From positions 1-32,180 of the forward strand of contig CAJTVR010000002.1 in NCBI GenBank assembly GCA_910580075.1: DNA of 32,180 bases, written 5' to 3'. The DNA is from an uncultured Eubacterium sp. (lineage in GTDB: Bacteria > Bacillota > Clostridia > Lachnospirales > Lachnospiraceae). The notes under the pieces are model-generated. The model did not search any database, had not been told where the DNA came from, and worked only from the letters and a program-made list of their open reading frames with translations. Within the stretch, counting starts at the first letter, position 1. Every line of letters begins with the position of its first letter. Below are positions 14,620 through 23,425 of this stretch, one piece after another. Position numbers and translations under genes: made by a program.

Positions 14620-15969
14620 CTATAATCTCCAGTATTGCAAATTAGAAGTTTTAAGCTGCTCTATACTATAAATCCCCTTAACATCAATCAATACTTTTTC
14701 GTGGTCTAAAAGATCTGTCCTGTACAGTTTTTTTAACTCTTCTAAATTCATATTCACAAATTCTTTATGTGCTACAGCCATAATTACACAGTCTGCATCT
14801 TTAATATTTTCCAAATCAGTTAATTCAATATGATATACAGATTCTGCTTCTATTTTCGAAGCCCATGGATCAGCAACTACCGGCTGAATACCAAATTCAT
14901 TGAGTCTTTTGGTTATATCATATACTTTACTGTTTCTGATATCAGGGCAGTTTTCTTTAAATGTCAGCCCTAAAATGACAACCCTGCTTTTCTTAGGTGT
15001 CTGTCCTGCTTCTATCATTTTCTTTATAGCAGCATCTGCCACATAAACACCCATTGAGTCATTTACAATTCTTCCATTTAGTATAATCTGGCTGTGATAT
15101 CCCAGTTTTTCTGCCTCATATGTAAAATAATATGGATCGACTCCAATACAGTGTCCCCCGACAAGTCCCGGGCGGAATCCAAGCGCATTCCATTTTGTGT
15201 TCATTCCATCTATAACTTCATTCGTATCGATTTCCATACGGTCAAATACCATGGCCAGTTCATTCATAAATGCTATATTTAAATCACGCTGTGAATTTTC
15301 AACAACTTTGACTGCCTCCGCGGTCTTTATATTGCTGACAGGGTATGTTCCAGCCTCAATAACCAGATTATAAACATTTTGAATCACATTCAGACATTCA
15401 TGATCTGTTGCAGATACTATCTTACATATACTGGACAGCGTATGGACTTTATCACCCGGATTGATGCGTTCCGGGCTGTATCCGACCTTAAAATCATTCC
15501 CGCATGCCAGCCCGGATTCACGTTCTAAAATAGGGATGCATATATCCTCTGTCACACCTGGATAAACGGTCGATTCATATACGACAATCGTTTCCGGATT
15601 TAAGTTTCTTCCAACAATTGTACTAGCCTGCTCTACAGGAAAAAGATCCGGTGTATGATCTGCATTTACGGGAGTAGGAACTGCTACAATAATAAAACGA
15701 GCCTTTTTCAGCTCGCTTTCATTAGATGTATATTTTATATTCAATGACTTTAACTTCTCTGCTCCAATTTCATGAATCGGATCTATACCGGATTCATACA
15801 TCCTGATTTTTTCCTCATTTGTATCAAATCCTATAACATTCAGTCCCTTATCTGCAAAAGCCGCCGCTATAGGCATTCCGACATACCCAAGTCCGACTAC
15901 GGCCAGGCTTGTATCTTTCTTTACCAGCCGCTCACACAATGCCGTATTCTCATTCATTTCAGTTTCCAT
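14620..15969 (-). CDS. UDP-N-acetylhexosamine 6-dehydrogenase (TviB/WbpO/CapL-like)
   Basis: This 449-residue nucleotide-sugar dehydrogenase oxidises C6 of UDP-GlcNAc or UDP-GalNAc twice to the uronic acid, giving a building block for the polysaccharide. It shows the NAD site VVGLGYVG near 24-31, VAVPTP near 95-100, YESTVYPG near 131-138, SPERINPGDK at 165-174 and the catalytic cysteine in GGHCIGVDPYYF (Cys274). A C-terminal domain, LGLTFKENCPDIRNSKV, follows. SPERINPGDK and ILNGRIVND favour the TviB/WbpO/CapL subgroup over UDP-glucose or ManNAc dehydrogenases. Which HexNAc is used is undecided; no TviC-like 4-epimerase is present. AGAGGAGG lies 9 bases before the ATG. Confidence 0.88.
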   Translation of the reverse strand: METEMNENTALCERLVKKDTSLAVVGLGYVGMPIAAAFADKGLNVIGFDTNEEKIRMYESGIDPIHEIGAEKLKSLNIKYTSNESELKKARFIIVAVPTPVNADHTPDLFPVEQASTIVGRNLNPETIVVYESTVYPGVTEDICIPILERESGLACGNDFKVGYSPERINPGDKVHTLSSICKIVSATDHECLNVIQNVYNLVIEAGTYPVSNIKTAEAVKVVENSQRDLNIAFMNELAMVFDRMEIDTNEVIDGMNTKWNALGFRPGLVGGHCIGVDPYYFTYEAEKLGYHSQIILNGRIVNDSMGVYVADAAIKKMIEAGQTPKKSRVVILGLTFKENCPDIRNSKVYDITKRLNEFGIQPVVADPWASKIEAESVYHIELTDLENIKDADCVIMAVAHKEFVNMNLEELKKLYRTDLLDHEKVLIDVKGIYSIEQLKTSNLQYWRL

Positions 15970-15988
15970 ATGAAGCTGCCTCCTCTTT

Positions 15989-16705
15989 TTACAACGAACA
16001 AAAAAATCTGTTATTATAAGAAGCGATTACACAGCAATGTGTCGCTCCTTCATATACTGTATCAACCCATTTAATATGATGATCATTTAACACCTGTTTG
16101 ATCTGTAAACACGTATTTCTTTCTCCAATCCGGTTAACATCATCCATAATGATGACAAATTCTTTTTCCAGAATATCAGGAAGTAATTCTAAAATATCTG
16201 TTCTTGATTTATACCCCCCCCCGAACGGTGCATCTACAGAAATAATCTGAAATTTATGCCCCTGTATGGATTCCGCTAAATTTTCATAAGTATAATATTT
16301 TTCATTCCCATCTCTTTTTGTTACTAATTTTTGTTTCTTAATGACGCTGCATGCTGATAATGGATGAGATTTTCCATAAAATGTTATCCAGTCATGATCA
16401 TGTTCCGCGATAATATGCACAGCATCTGTATGATCATCCATACTTTCAAAATATTTTGAGATCAGCGTTGTAGAGACACCCAGTCCTAGTTCTAAAACAC
16501 TCACAGGCTTCCATTCATTCAGTATCCTGGTCATTACATACAGATAATTATAACCCACAGCCCATCTCCCAGGCGATATTCCCGGCATATCTGCAAGCCA
16601 GGGAATCCCTTTGCGGGTGTCATGCCACACATTGGCCCAGATTAATTCATCATTTTGATTTTTAAGCATTCTGAATAAATTTTTAAAGTTCTTAATCGTC
16701 CTCAT
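15989..16705 (-). CDS. SAM-methyltransferase-like protein of the capsule locus
   Basis: This 238-residue cytoplasmic protein has a Rossmann methyltransferase pattern. VLELGLGVSTTLISKYF (near 68-84) is motif I, followed by HIIAEHDHDW, then VDAPFGGG near 157 and IIMDDVNR near 182, and a final strand (VDTVYEG). A role in modifying a sugar or the glycan is inferred from location only. I chose the ATG at 16705 because GAGGGA lies 6 bases upstream and it follows the flippase stop by one base; an upstream in-frame ATG at 16738 lacks such a site. The codons for FGGGY contain nine G in a row (16222-16214), a possible slippage tract. Confidence 0.65.
   Translation of the reverse strand: MRTIKNFKNLFRMLKNQNDELIWANVWHDTRKGIPWLADMPGISPGRWAVGYNYLYVMTRILNEWKPVSVLELGLGVSTTLISKYFESMDDHTDAVHIIAEHDHDWITFYGKSHPLSACSVIKKQKLVTKRDGNEKYYTYENLAESIQGHKFQIISVDAPFGGGYKSRTDILELLPDILEKEFVIIMDDVNRIGERNTCLQIKQVLNDHHIKWVDTVYEGATHCCVIASYNNRFFCSL
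16214..16222 (-). repeat. G9 homopolymer in the methyltransferase-like gene
   Basis: Nine consecutive C on the plus strand (G on the coding strand) encode three glycines within PFGGGY. It is the longest G/C run I see in the window. Gain or loss of one base would shift the frame about two thirds of the way through the protein. Confidence 0.9.
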
Positions 16706-16706
16706 T

Positions 16707-18236
16707 TTATCTCCCTCGAATTTTGATCCGTACAGCAAACCAGTGCTTTGTCTGGTTATAAATCTCTGTTTTAAAATATGCTAAATAAAATAAAAGCGGC
16801 GACACAGTACAGCAGATCATTACCCGGACCACAAACTCTTTAAAAATACTTCCCTGAAACAAACCGCATATACCCGTAACAGCCATTCCATTCACTGCTG
16901 TTACCAAAGCATAATAAAACTGGCTTTTAAAATAAACAGCCGTTCCCTGTCTGAAATAATATTTAAACGTCACAATTGCTGAACCTATAAAGCCAAATAA
17001 AAATAATGAAACTGCTGTAGCCAGAATAATTCCGTTAACACCCCATTTTTGAACAAATAAATAGTTTAGAATGATATTTGATACAGCTTCTAAGATAATC
17101 CTGTACCGGTTCTCCCACCAAAGACCCGCTCCATCTGCATATACAGCCCTGATCTGGCCCATACATAAAATATAAAAATAGACAGAAAATAAAACTGCCG
17201 TCTCAGATGGAAACATATAGTCTTTCCCCAGCCACAGCTCCATAAATGTCTGATATAAGCAGACCAGGCATACGCTGCACCACCCGCTTATAACCATAAA
17301 AATAAAGTCCAGCTTTTTCATATCTTCATAATTCTTTTGTACCGTTTCAGACGCAATGCTATTTCCAACACCGGCAAGCAGAGAAGACGAAATAATAGAC
17401 ATAAATCCTGTTACACTCATCAGAATGTGATAATAATTATTGTAAATACCTGTAACAGCCAGCCCGATAAACATAGACAGGAAAATATTATCAAATGAAT
17501 TTCTTGTTACTCCGCAGACTCTTGCCATTGCTAATCCCATTGTTTTTTTCTTAATGGAGGCCATTGTCTGTGCTGGCACTTTTCCATAACATTTATATTG
17601 CGGATACATTTTATCCACAAATCTGGCTGTCAATAGATTATTAGTAATTGTATTTAATAGCAGAGTTATAAGATAAATATAAAAACTTCTGAAACAGACC
17701 AGTGATATAATCTGCAAAATGCCAGTACCAGCTGCTGCAGTCAGGCTGACAATGCTTATAATATCCAGACGCTGAAATGCATTTAACAGTGAAACTTTAT
17801 ATGCAAAAAACCAGTAAGAAAGAACGGTATTCATCAGGTATATGAAATAAACAATAGAAATATTTATATCTGACGGATATGTCCCTTTTATAAATTTTTC
17901 TAAAAACGGCATCACTAGCAGTCCGGCACAAAAGACTATGCTTCCTGTGATCTTATATAACTTTTTGTACAAATTTAGTAAAGCGCAAATCTGTTCGTGG
18001 TCATCATTTGCTATTGGCTCGTACATACTAAAAACCAGCGCACTTGAAAATCCCAGCTCTGCAAGGCTTAATACCTGCAGTATAGACGTAAACATTCCTC
18101 TTAAGCCATTATACTCTGCACCAAGCATTTTAATAAATACGGTCTGTGTTATAAATGGGAGTAAAATTGTAACAGCCTTTGAAAACACCCCGGCTATGAC
18201 ATTTCTTTTTGCATTTCCTGAACGTTTCAGTTTCAT
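16707..18236 (-). CDS. Wzx-type polysaccharide flippase (MOP superfamily)
   Basis: This 509-residue polytopic membrane protein has about 12-14 hydrophobic segments (for example 12-35, 85-105, 116-135, 295-320, 380-400, 445-470) and basic loops. The N-terminal pattern, ITQTVFIKMLGAEYNGLRGMFTSILQ, is typical of oligosaccharide flippases that move undecaprenyl-linked repeat units across the cytoplasmic membrane. The length fits the family. Its ATG overlaps the end of a small open frame upstream (ATGA), and its stop nearly touches the start of the methyltransferase-like gene, so translation through the region is probably coupled. Together with the EpsG-type polymerase and Wzz-like protein it defines a Wzx/Wzy-dependent assembly system. 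Confidence 0.9.
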   Translation of the reverse strand: MKLKRSGNAKRNVIAGVFSKAVTILLPFITQTVFIKMLGAEYNGLRGMFTSILQVLSLAELGFSSALVFSMYEPIANDDHEQICALLNLYKKLYKITGSIVFCAGLLVMPFLEKFIKGTYPSDINISIVYFIYLMNTVLSYWFFAYKVSLLNAFQRLDIISIVSLTAAAGTGILQIISLVCFRSFYIYLITLLLNTITNNLLTARFVDKMYPQYKCYGKVPAQTMASIKKKTMGLAMARVCGVTRNSFDNIFLSMFIGLAVTGIYNNYYHILMSVTGFMSIISSSLLAGVGNSIASETVQKNYEDMKKLDFIFMVISGWCSVCLVCLYQTFMELWLGKDYMFPSETAVLFSVYFYILCMGQIRAVYADGAGLWWENRYRIILEAVSNIILNYLFVQKWGVNGIILATAVSLFLFGFIGSAIVTFKYYFRQGTAVYFKSQFYYALVTAVNGMAVTGICGLFQGSIFKEFVVRVMICCTVSPLLFYLAYFKTEIYNQTKHWFAVRIKIRGR

Positions 18237-18358
18237 TGGATGATTACACTTTGCAAGGTCTGCATCGTCGTATACAAATTAATATTTCGAAGTACTCCCA
18301 TTGAGATAAATACCCTTATAAAATTTTTTTCACAAACTGATCGTTTTTCTGCAGACAT
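18233..18358 (-). CDS. Small open frame upstream of the flippase (41 aa), uncertain
   Basis: It runs from an ATG at 18358 with AGGAG 8 bases upstream to a TGA overlapping the flippase ATG. It reads MSAEKRSVCEKNFIRVFISM and continues to SVIIQ. I do not recognise the sequence. The same frame is open upstream all the way to the stop codon of the FkbM fragment (18425), 63 codons in total, so this is more likely the tail of a decayed longer gene or a coupling leader for the flippase than an independent protein. Confidence 0.3.
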   Translation of the reverse strand: MSAEKRSVCEKNFIRVFISMGVLRNINLYTTMQTLQSVIIQ

Positions 18359-18424
18359 GCTTAACTCCTCTGAAAACATATTTTTACGAAAACCATTTAT
18401 AACAGAATCAAAACCCAGCTTCTT

Positions 18425-18721
18425 TCAGTCCTTTCTAAAAGTCACACTATCGCCTTCAATCCAAACCGGCTTATATCCATTCCTTAACATACCGGTAAAT
18501 GCCTGATTCATTCTTTTCTTTGTATTCCAATTTATTACATGACTCATCTCATCAAAATCCACACATATAATTTCTGGTAAATTTCCGCTTTTCAGAATAC
18601 TTTCCAATACTCCGTATTCCGCACCCTCTATATCAATTTTTACAAGTTTATTCATGAAGTTTCCTGCACAGAATAAGCCGATTCTTCTTTGAACCTTTGC
18701 AGCTATTTCCTTAGTTATCAT
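18425..18721 (-). pseudogene. FkbM-family methyltransferase, N-terminally truncated fragment
   Basis: The 98 residues contain the FkbM signature VKIDIEGAEYGVLESIL near residues 27-43 and the strand IICVDFDEM, then a short C-terminus ending VTFRKD. Complete FkbM proteins are 200-280 residues with the SAM-binding motif I before this block; that part is absent and the preceding gene's coding sequence occupies its place. The ATG at 18721 overlaps the upstream glycosyltransferase stop by 11 bases, so the fragment may still be translated. After its TGA the same frame remains open for another 63 codons to the flippase. I read it as a deletion remnant that has lost methyl transfer, although a short functional protein cannot be excluded. 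Confidence 0.6.
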
Positions 18722-19739
18722 TTTTCAAATACCTCGCTTCTGTAATCTGAGTATTATATTTCCTTGCCTTCTTCAATGTGGTTATTTTCAGTCCATTCCC
18801 GTCATTACGTAAAACCAGATGAAACGCACGCAATAATAAACTGCGAATTTTTAGTTTTACAGTAGAAATAAAACTGCCTGAAAAATTCGCATGAAACATT
18901 TCTACAATATCTTTTCTAAGTTCCACATCACAAAACTGAAATCCGCTCGTCTTATCCCATGTTTTCTGCTGGATTCCTTCTTCTATAGAAAAACAGTTTG
19001 TTCCCGACCCATCATAGCCATTATTCACTGCAAGTGTTTTGACCGGAAACACTGTAAGCATATTATTTTCATACTGGCAGAAAGTCCACCGTATCGCCCA
19101 CGAGCTGATCAGACCATGCATCTGTTCATCCAGCATCATAGCCATATCTTCGCCGCCGCGGTTTAGTTTATGACGGCTGACCGGATTATATTTGAATCTG
19201 GAATAACTTTTTACGGACCAGTCACATAATTCCCATCTGTCCAGCCATGTTGCCCAGGTGCAGCTTGCACCTCGATATCCAAAATACACATCTTTTTTAT
19301 AAGACGAAGGAATATCCATCTTTATCGTATAACCAGAAACTGACCAGATACGTTTATTATTTTCATAATAGTCTAAAGCATCATTTAGAAAATTCAGCAG
19401 TCCCTTCTGAGCAGCCATATCATCTTCTAATACAATCACTCTTCCAGTTATTTTTATAACCTTATTAACACCTGATATCACAGATGCCGCCAGCCCTCTG
19501 TTCGTTTCACGCTCTATTACAGTTACAGAGCGAAATAACTGTTTGTTTTTGAATGCTGCCAGGATCTGCCTTGTTTTTACCACCTGTTCATGATCAGCCT
19601 TTCCCTTTTCTCCATCAGAAAAGATAAACAATTCTGTCTTTTCTGCACCATACGCTTGCGCAAGAGATTCTAATACCGTTTTGGTGTGTTCTGGTCTGTT
19701 ATAAACAAATACAATCACAGGTGCATATGTATTTCTCAT
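18711..19739 (-). CDS. GT-A fold glycosyltransferase (GT2/GNT-I-like)
   Basis: This 342-residue cytoplasmic or membrane-associated transferase adds one sugar of the repeat unit. The N-terminus PVIVFVYNRPEHTKTVLESL is the GT-A nucleotide-binding start. ETNRGLAAS near 79-86 and VLEDDM at 103-108 give the DxD-type metal site. ASCTWATWLDRWE and GGEDMAMMLDEQ follow in the acceptor-side half. The arrangement resembles bacterial proteins that hit the GNT-I / GT2 profiles. It starts with the base after the upstream GT4 stop (TAA-ATG) with AAGGGGA as ribosome binding site, and overlaps the FkbM fragment. Donor and linkage are unknown. Confidence 0.82.
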   Translation of the reverse strand: MRNTYAPVIVFVYNRPEHTKTVLESLAQAYGAEKTELFIFSDGEKGKADHEQVVKTRQILAAFKNKQLFRSVTVIERETNRGLAASVISGVNKVIKITGRVIVLEDDMAAQKGLLNFLNDALDYYENNKRIWSVSGYTIKMDIPSSYKKDVYFGYRGASCTWATWLDRWELCDWSVKSYSRFKYNPVSRHKLNRGGEDMAMMLDEQMHGLISSWAIRWTFCQYENNMLTVFPVKTLAVNNGYDGSGTNCFSIEEGIQQKTWDKTSGFQFCDVELRKDIVEMFHANFSGSFISTVKLKIRSLLLRAFHLVLRNDGNGLKITTLKKARKYNTQITEARYLKNDN

Positions 19740-20969
19740 TTATTTCCCCTTTTTGCATAGTGTTTTATATAATAAATAATATTCTTCAGCCATTTTTTCT
19801 GCAGAGTATTCAGCGGCTGCATCTTTCCATATATCAGGTATGAGCGACTCTTTCCTGCATATCCATTTCAAAATAACTTTTTCTAATTGTTCTATATCTC
19901 CGTATTCTACAAATTCACAATAATCCATGAGTGCTATACTTTCCATACCGCCGGATTTAAATCCCGCTACAGGTGTGCCACAGCTAAGACTTTCTGCACA
20001 AACCATTCCATATGTTTCCTTCTTAGAGGTTACGAGAGTCAGATCGCACAATGAATAATATTCTGCCAGTACATCCATATTAAGAATATTACCAGTAAAT
20101 ATTAAATTGGAAGGATACGTCTTTTTACTATTTAAAAAATACGGTCCCGCAACAATAAAAATCAAATCCGGCATCTTTTCTGCTAGTTCTATTACATACC
20201 GGCCGCCTTTAATACTGTCTTCATTATCATAAAATACGGATGTTACATGAAAGACTGCCTTTTTACGGCTATCAATGTTATATTTTTTTCTTAATTTTGT
20301 CGTATCCTGTCTTGGGTAAAATGCATGCTTCGTATCTATACCATTCTTTATGACAGTCTTTTTCAGCTTTTTACTAATTGGAGACAGCATCATACGCTCC
20401 AAAACCCACGGAGATACTGCAGCCATTACCAGATCAGGATTATCTGAAAGAGCATCTTTCATTCGCTTCCATTCATAAGATGTCCTGTCAAACAGATATG
20501 GATGATGAGCATCGAACACATACCTGCAGTTACCGCATCCCATTTTGAATTTTAAGCAGTCAAATGCATAGGCACAATTACCTGTATAATAAAACTCTGC
20601 ATGGTTTGTAACGGCTACTGGTATTTTCTCTTTTTTCAAAAATGATAACAGTTTTGGAATATTGACCGTATTAGAATTGGGACAATGCAAATGAACTATA
20701 TCAGGATTCACTTTCCGTATATATCTGCATAATCTCCAGGTTGTTATATAACCTGTGGAATATTGCAGCCCGCTCAATCTGGAAAGTATATGATAAAACA
20801 AATACTCCCATTTGTATGCGATTCTATAACAATGATCTGCTGCCGGCTTACATCCTTTTTCGTAACAGAAATAAAATTCACATCTGTCAGAAAGCCTTTC
20901 AGCAATAACTTCAATGATTTTGCCTGTGCTTCCTATTTGGTAAACACAGTTAATAGTCATTACTTTCAT
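19740..20969 (-). CDS. GT4-family glycosyltransferase
   Basis: This 409-residue GT-B retaining glycosyltransferase has the N-terminal domain pattern NCVYQIGSTGKII near 7-19 and HLHCPNSNTVNI near 93. A Cys-rich stretch (FDCLKFKMGCGNCRYVFDAHH) near 138-158 is typical of the WcaC-like subgroup. The C-terminal domain shows VFHVTSVFYD, KGGRYVIELA, FTGNI and the catalytic ETYGMVCAE (E-x7-E). The protein resembles the GT4 gene two positions upstream in organisation (same N-terminal motif and Cys cluster), so the two are likely paralogues. A 99-base gap with a small CTGTCA/TGACAG hairpin (20992-21007) separates it from the upstream gene. Sugar specificity is unknown. Confidence 0.87.
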   Translation of the reverse strand: MKVMTINCVYQIGSTGKIIEVIAERLSDRCEFYFCYEKGCKPAADHCYRIAYKWEYLFYHILSRLSGLQYSTGYITTWRLCRYIRKVNPDIVHLHCPNSNTVNIPKLLSFLKKEKIPVAVTNHAEFYYTGNCAYAFDCLKFKMGCGNCRYVFDAHHPYLFDRTSYEWKRMKDALSDNPDLVMAAVSPWVLERMMLSPISKKLKKTVIKNGIDTKHAFYPRQDTTKLRKKYNIDSRKKAVFHVTSVFYDNEDSIKGGRYVIELAEKMPDLIFIVAGPYFLNSKKTYPSNLIFTGNILNMDVLAEYYSLCDLTLVTSKKETYGMVCAESLSCGTPVAGFKSGGMESIALMDYCEFVEYGDIEQLEKVILKWICRKESLIPDIWKDAAAEYSAEKMAEEYYLLYKTLCKKGK

Positions 20970-21068
20970 TACTTCACCTTATATATCTGACCTGTCACAG
21001 CTGACAGTTTACTTTACGAAACTTGCAGATTGCTGCAACATCTTATTTGCAGTCTATTGCTGTTTTCT

Positions 21069-22208
21069 TCAGCTGCTGCACCTTTTACACAGCGCTTTTA
21101 TCTCCTGTCTGAAAGACTGGTCCAGCTTTTTAATTCTGTCAATTCCATCATATTCCTGTTCCAGATGAATCCCTAGAACTGTATCTGCAATTTTTTCTGC
21201 ATCTGGTTCATCATAAAAATAAACAAGATCACCTACCGCCGACTTCTCAACTGTCGGTATCCGGATACTGACAACCCGCAGCCCGTTACAAATATATGAT
21301 AAAATTTTGCTTGGAAATGATGTATCTGAAAATGACGCTTCTGGTATCTGTGTACACAGTCCTATACTGCACGACTGTATAAAAGCTGTATACTGCTGCC
21401 CGGTTTTTACACCGTCATAAGAAACAGATGCTCTATCTGACATATTTATACTGTCAATAACGCTTTTCATATTTTTCTTTTCCTGATCTGTTCCAAATCC
21501 CAGTATATGTATGTGATATCCGCAAGGCAGATAACAGGCTGCTTTTACCGCCAGCATACATCCTTTTCTTGGATCCAGCGTTCCTGCATAGACTAAATGT
21601 ATTTTTCCATCCTCAAATAACTGTGTCTGCTTTTGAGGAATCTGATATGTGCCATGAATGACAGCACAGGAAGCACTGTCCATCCCAATTGATTTTTTCA
21701 AATAAGCAGTCGGAAACAGATACGCTTTACCAAGCCTGCAGTATTTAAGTTCCAGTGTGCGAATGAACCCTTGTTTCTCTAACACATCAGAATATAATTC
21801 TTCCATTTCTAAAATCAGATTGAATTTTTTCAGTTTCATTGCTATCCAGACAGGTATCATCAGATACAGCGAATGATAGACAAGTACATTTTCATTCTTT
21901 CTGGTATTGCGCAAAAGACAGAGCAGTAACCCGAACTGCGAAAATATAATCTGCACTTTTTTCAGTATCGGACTGCCACAGCCAAATGTAGCCATGACTT
22001 CCAGCGTACTCCTTCTGCCGGCAGAAACGGTTCTTCTGTTAAACCATCCTCTTTTTTCTGCGGTTGGTGCAGAGCTTATGATTTCACAGCTCCCCAGTTC
22101 TTCTTCAATTATTCTGGCGATATACGACATTTTCGTTTTCGCAGCAAGCGGAACATCCAGATTCATTTTTTTAACTGATTCATTGCTATAAAATCCAATA
22201 TATTTCAT
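21069..22208 (-). CDS. GT4-like glycosyltransferase
   Basis: This 379-residue GT-B protein begins MKYIGFYSNESVKKMNLDVPLAAKT. The C-terminal domain has LVYAGTLDPRKGCMLAVKAA near 205, a YDGVKTG loop and SFPSKILSYICNGLRVVS near 300. In that last motif the usual second catalytic-region Glu is replaced by Ser; this FPSKxLSY variant is, to my knowledge, known in a subgroup of capsule GTs and need not mean inactivity. I prefer the ATG at 22208, 5 bases after the upstream stop, although no strong ribosome binding site precedes it; a GTG six codons earlier is possible. Donor and acceptor are unknown. Confidence 0.8.
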   Translation of the reverse strand: MKYIGFYSNESVKKMNLDVPLAAKTKMSYIARIIEEELGSCEIISSAPTAEKRGWFNRRTVSAGRRSTLEVMATFGCGSPILKKVQIIFSQFGLLLCLLRNTRKNENVLVYHSLYLMIPVWIAMKLKKFNLILEMEELYSDVLEKQGFIRTLELKYCRLGKAYLFPTAYLKKSIGMDSASCAVIHGTYQIPQKQTQLFEDGKIHLVYAGTLDPRKGCMLAVKAACYLPCGYHIHILGFGTDQEKKNMKSVIDSINMSDRASVSYDGVKTGQQYTAFIQSCSIGLCTQIPEASFSDTSFPSKILSYICNGLRVVSIRIPTVEKSAVGDLVYFYDEPDAEKIADTVLGIHLEQEYDGIDRIKKLDQSFRQEIKALCKRCSS

Positions 22209-22213
22209 ACTGA

Positions 22214-23425
22214 CTATTGCACACACTTTCTATACAGACTGATATACTGGTCAGCTTCCCTAATGGTAAACATAGACAACGCACGTTCCCTGCATTTTTT
22301 CTTTAATTCTGTATCAGACAGCAATTTTTCAATTGTATTTTTCATCATTGTTATATCAAACTGATCAATCACTGCTCCACAGGAGCCTGCAATTTCTGGA
22401 TTGGCTGTTGCATTCATTACAATCGAAGGCGTACCGCAAGCCATTGCTTCAGCTGTTGTAAGCCCAAATGTTTCTTCCACAGAAAGATTGATATAAACAT
22501 CTGCCACATTGTAATATACTGCCATTTTATGTTTGTCAGAAACATTTCCAAGATATATTATTTTATTCGATGAAATTTTATCATGACAGACGCCTGCCAG
22601 CATGATACAGTCATTGTCATCCAGAGCATCTGCCAGCTCATAGAGACGATAAAGACCTTTATCCCTGCTCCATATAGATGCTGCAGAAAAAAAACATCGT
22701 TTTTTTCCTATCTTTTGTTTCCAGGCTTTTATTTTCCTGTCTGAAAAAGGTCTGAATATCTCTGTATCAATCCAGTTATAAATGCGTCTCACAGGATACC
22801 GGGCAATCATGGATCGTTTCGCTTCGTTAAGAAGCCAGTCTGAAACGGTTACAAACTCAATTTTTTCTTTGATCTGATCATACCACCGTTCTTTATCCAG
22901 GTACATTTTATGTGCGCGGTCAAAAAACCAGCTGGGAGGATATTTTTTTATATATCTGCATCTTCTGCATTCCATTCCGTTGTTCCAGTTTTTACACAAG
23001 TGAATCGTATAATAAGAACAGTTTCCTGTAAAAGCCCAGCAGTCATGTAAGGTATAAATAACCGGCACATTATATTTTCCTAAAAAATCAAACAGCATGC
23101 CGCAATTCAGGTAATTGCCATGCAGATTGTGCAAATGAATGATGTCTGGTTTTTCTTTTTTTATATACTTTATAAGTTTTTTTGTCGCAGATACCGCCCC
23201 ATACCCCTGAAGCCCAGTCAGCCTGCTCATTAATCCCTCAAATAAGTATTCTATTCTATTGCCTGGAATTAAAATATTTTTTCTGTCCTGATAAAACGGA
23301 TGTGTCTTTTTACAGACTGTAACAGAGTAAAATTCTTTTGGATCCAGCCGTTCCTGCAGTTCCTTTATCAGATTGCCTGTACTTCCTAAAGCATAGCTGT
23401 AATTTACAAATAATATTTTTTTCAC
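22214..23425 (-). CDS. GT4-family glycosyltransferase (WcaC-like)
   Basis: This 403-residue GT-B glycosyltransferase shows NYSYALGSTGNLIKEL near the N-terminus, HLHNLHGNYLN near 93, TLHDCWAFTGNCSYY near 124-138 and a Cys cluster (CKNWNNGMECRRC). The C-terminal domain shows SAASIWSRDKGL, YLGNVSDK, and the catalytic EETFGLTTAEAMACGTPSIV (E-x7-E). DCWAFTGxCxYY is the mark of the WcaC/colanic-acid-type GT4 group. I chose the GTG at 23425, which overlaps the polymerase stop (GTGA) and has GGGAGA about 9 bases upstream; other in-frame starts at 23431 and 23449 are weaker. It adds a sugar of the repeat unit. Confidence 0.88.
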   Translation of the reverse strand: MKKILFVNYSYALGSTGNLIKELQERLDPKEFYSVTVCKKTHPFYQDRKNILIPGNRIEYLFEGLMSRLTGLQGYGAVSATKKLIKYIKKEKPDIIHLHNLHGNYLNCGMLFDFLGKYNVPVIYTLHDCWAFTGNCSYYTIHLCKNWNNGMECRRCRYIKKYPPSWFFDRAHKMYLDKERWYDQIKEKIEFVTVSDWLLNEAKRSMIARYPVRRIYNWIDTEIFRPFSDRKIKAWKQKIGKKRCFFSAASIWSRDKGLYRLYELADALDDNDCIMLAGVCHDKISSNKIIYLGNVSDKHKMAVYYNVADVYINLSVEETFGLTTAEAMACGTPSIVMNATANPEIAGSCGAVIDQFDITMMKNTIEKLLSDTELKKKCRERALSMFTIREADQYISLYRKCVQ

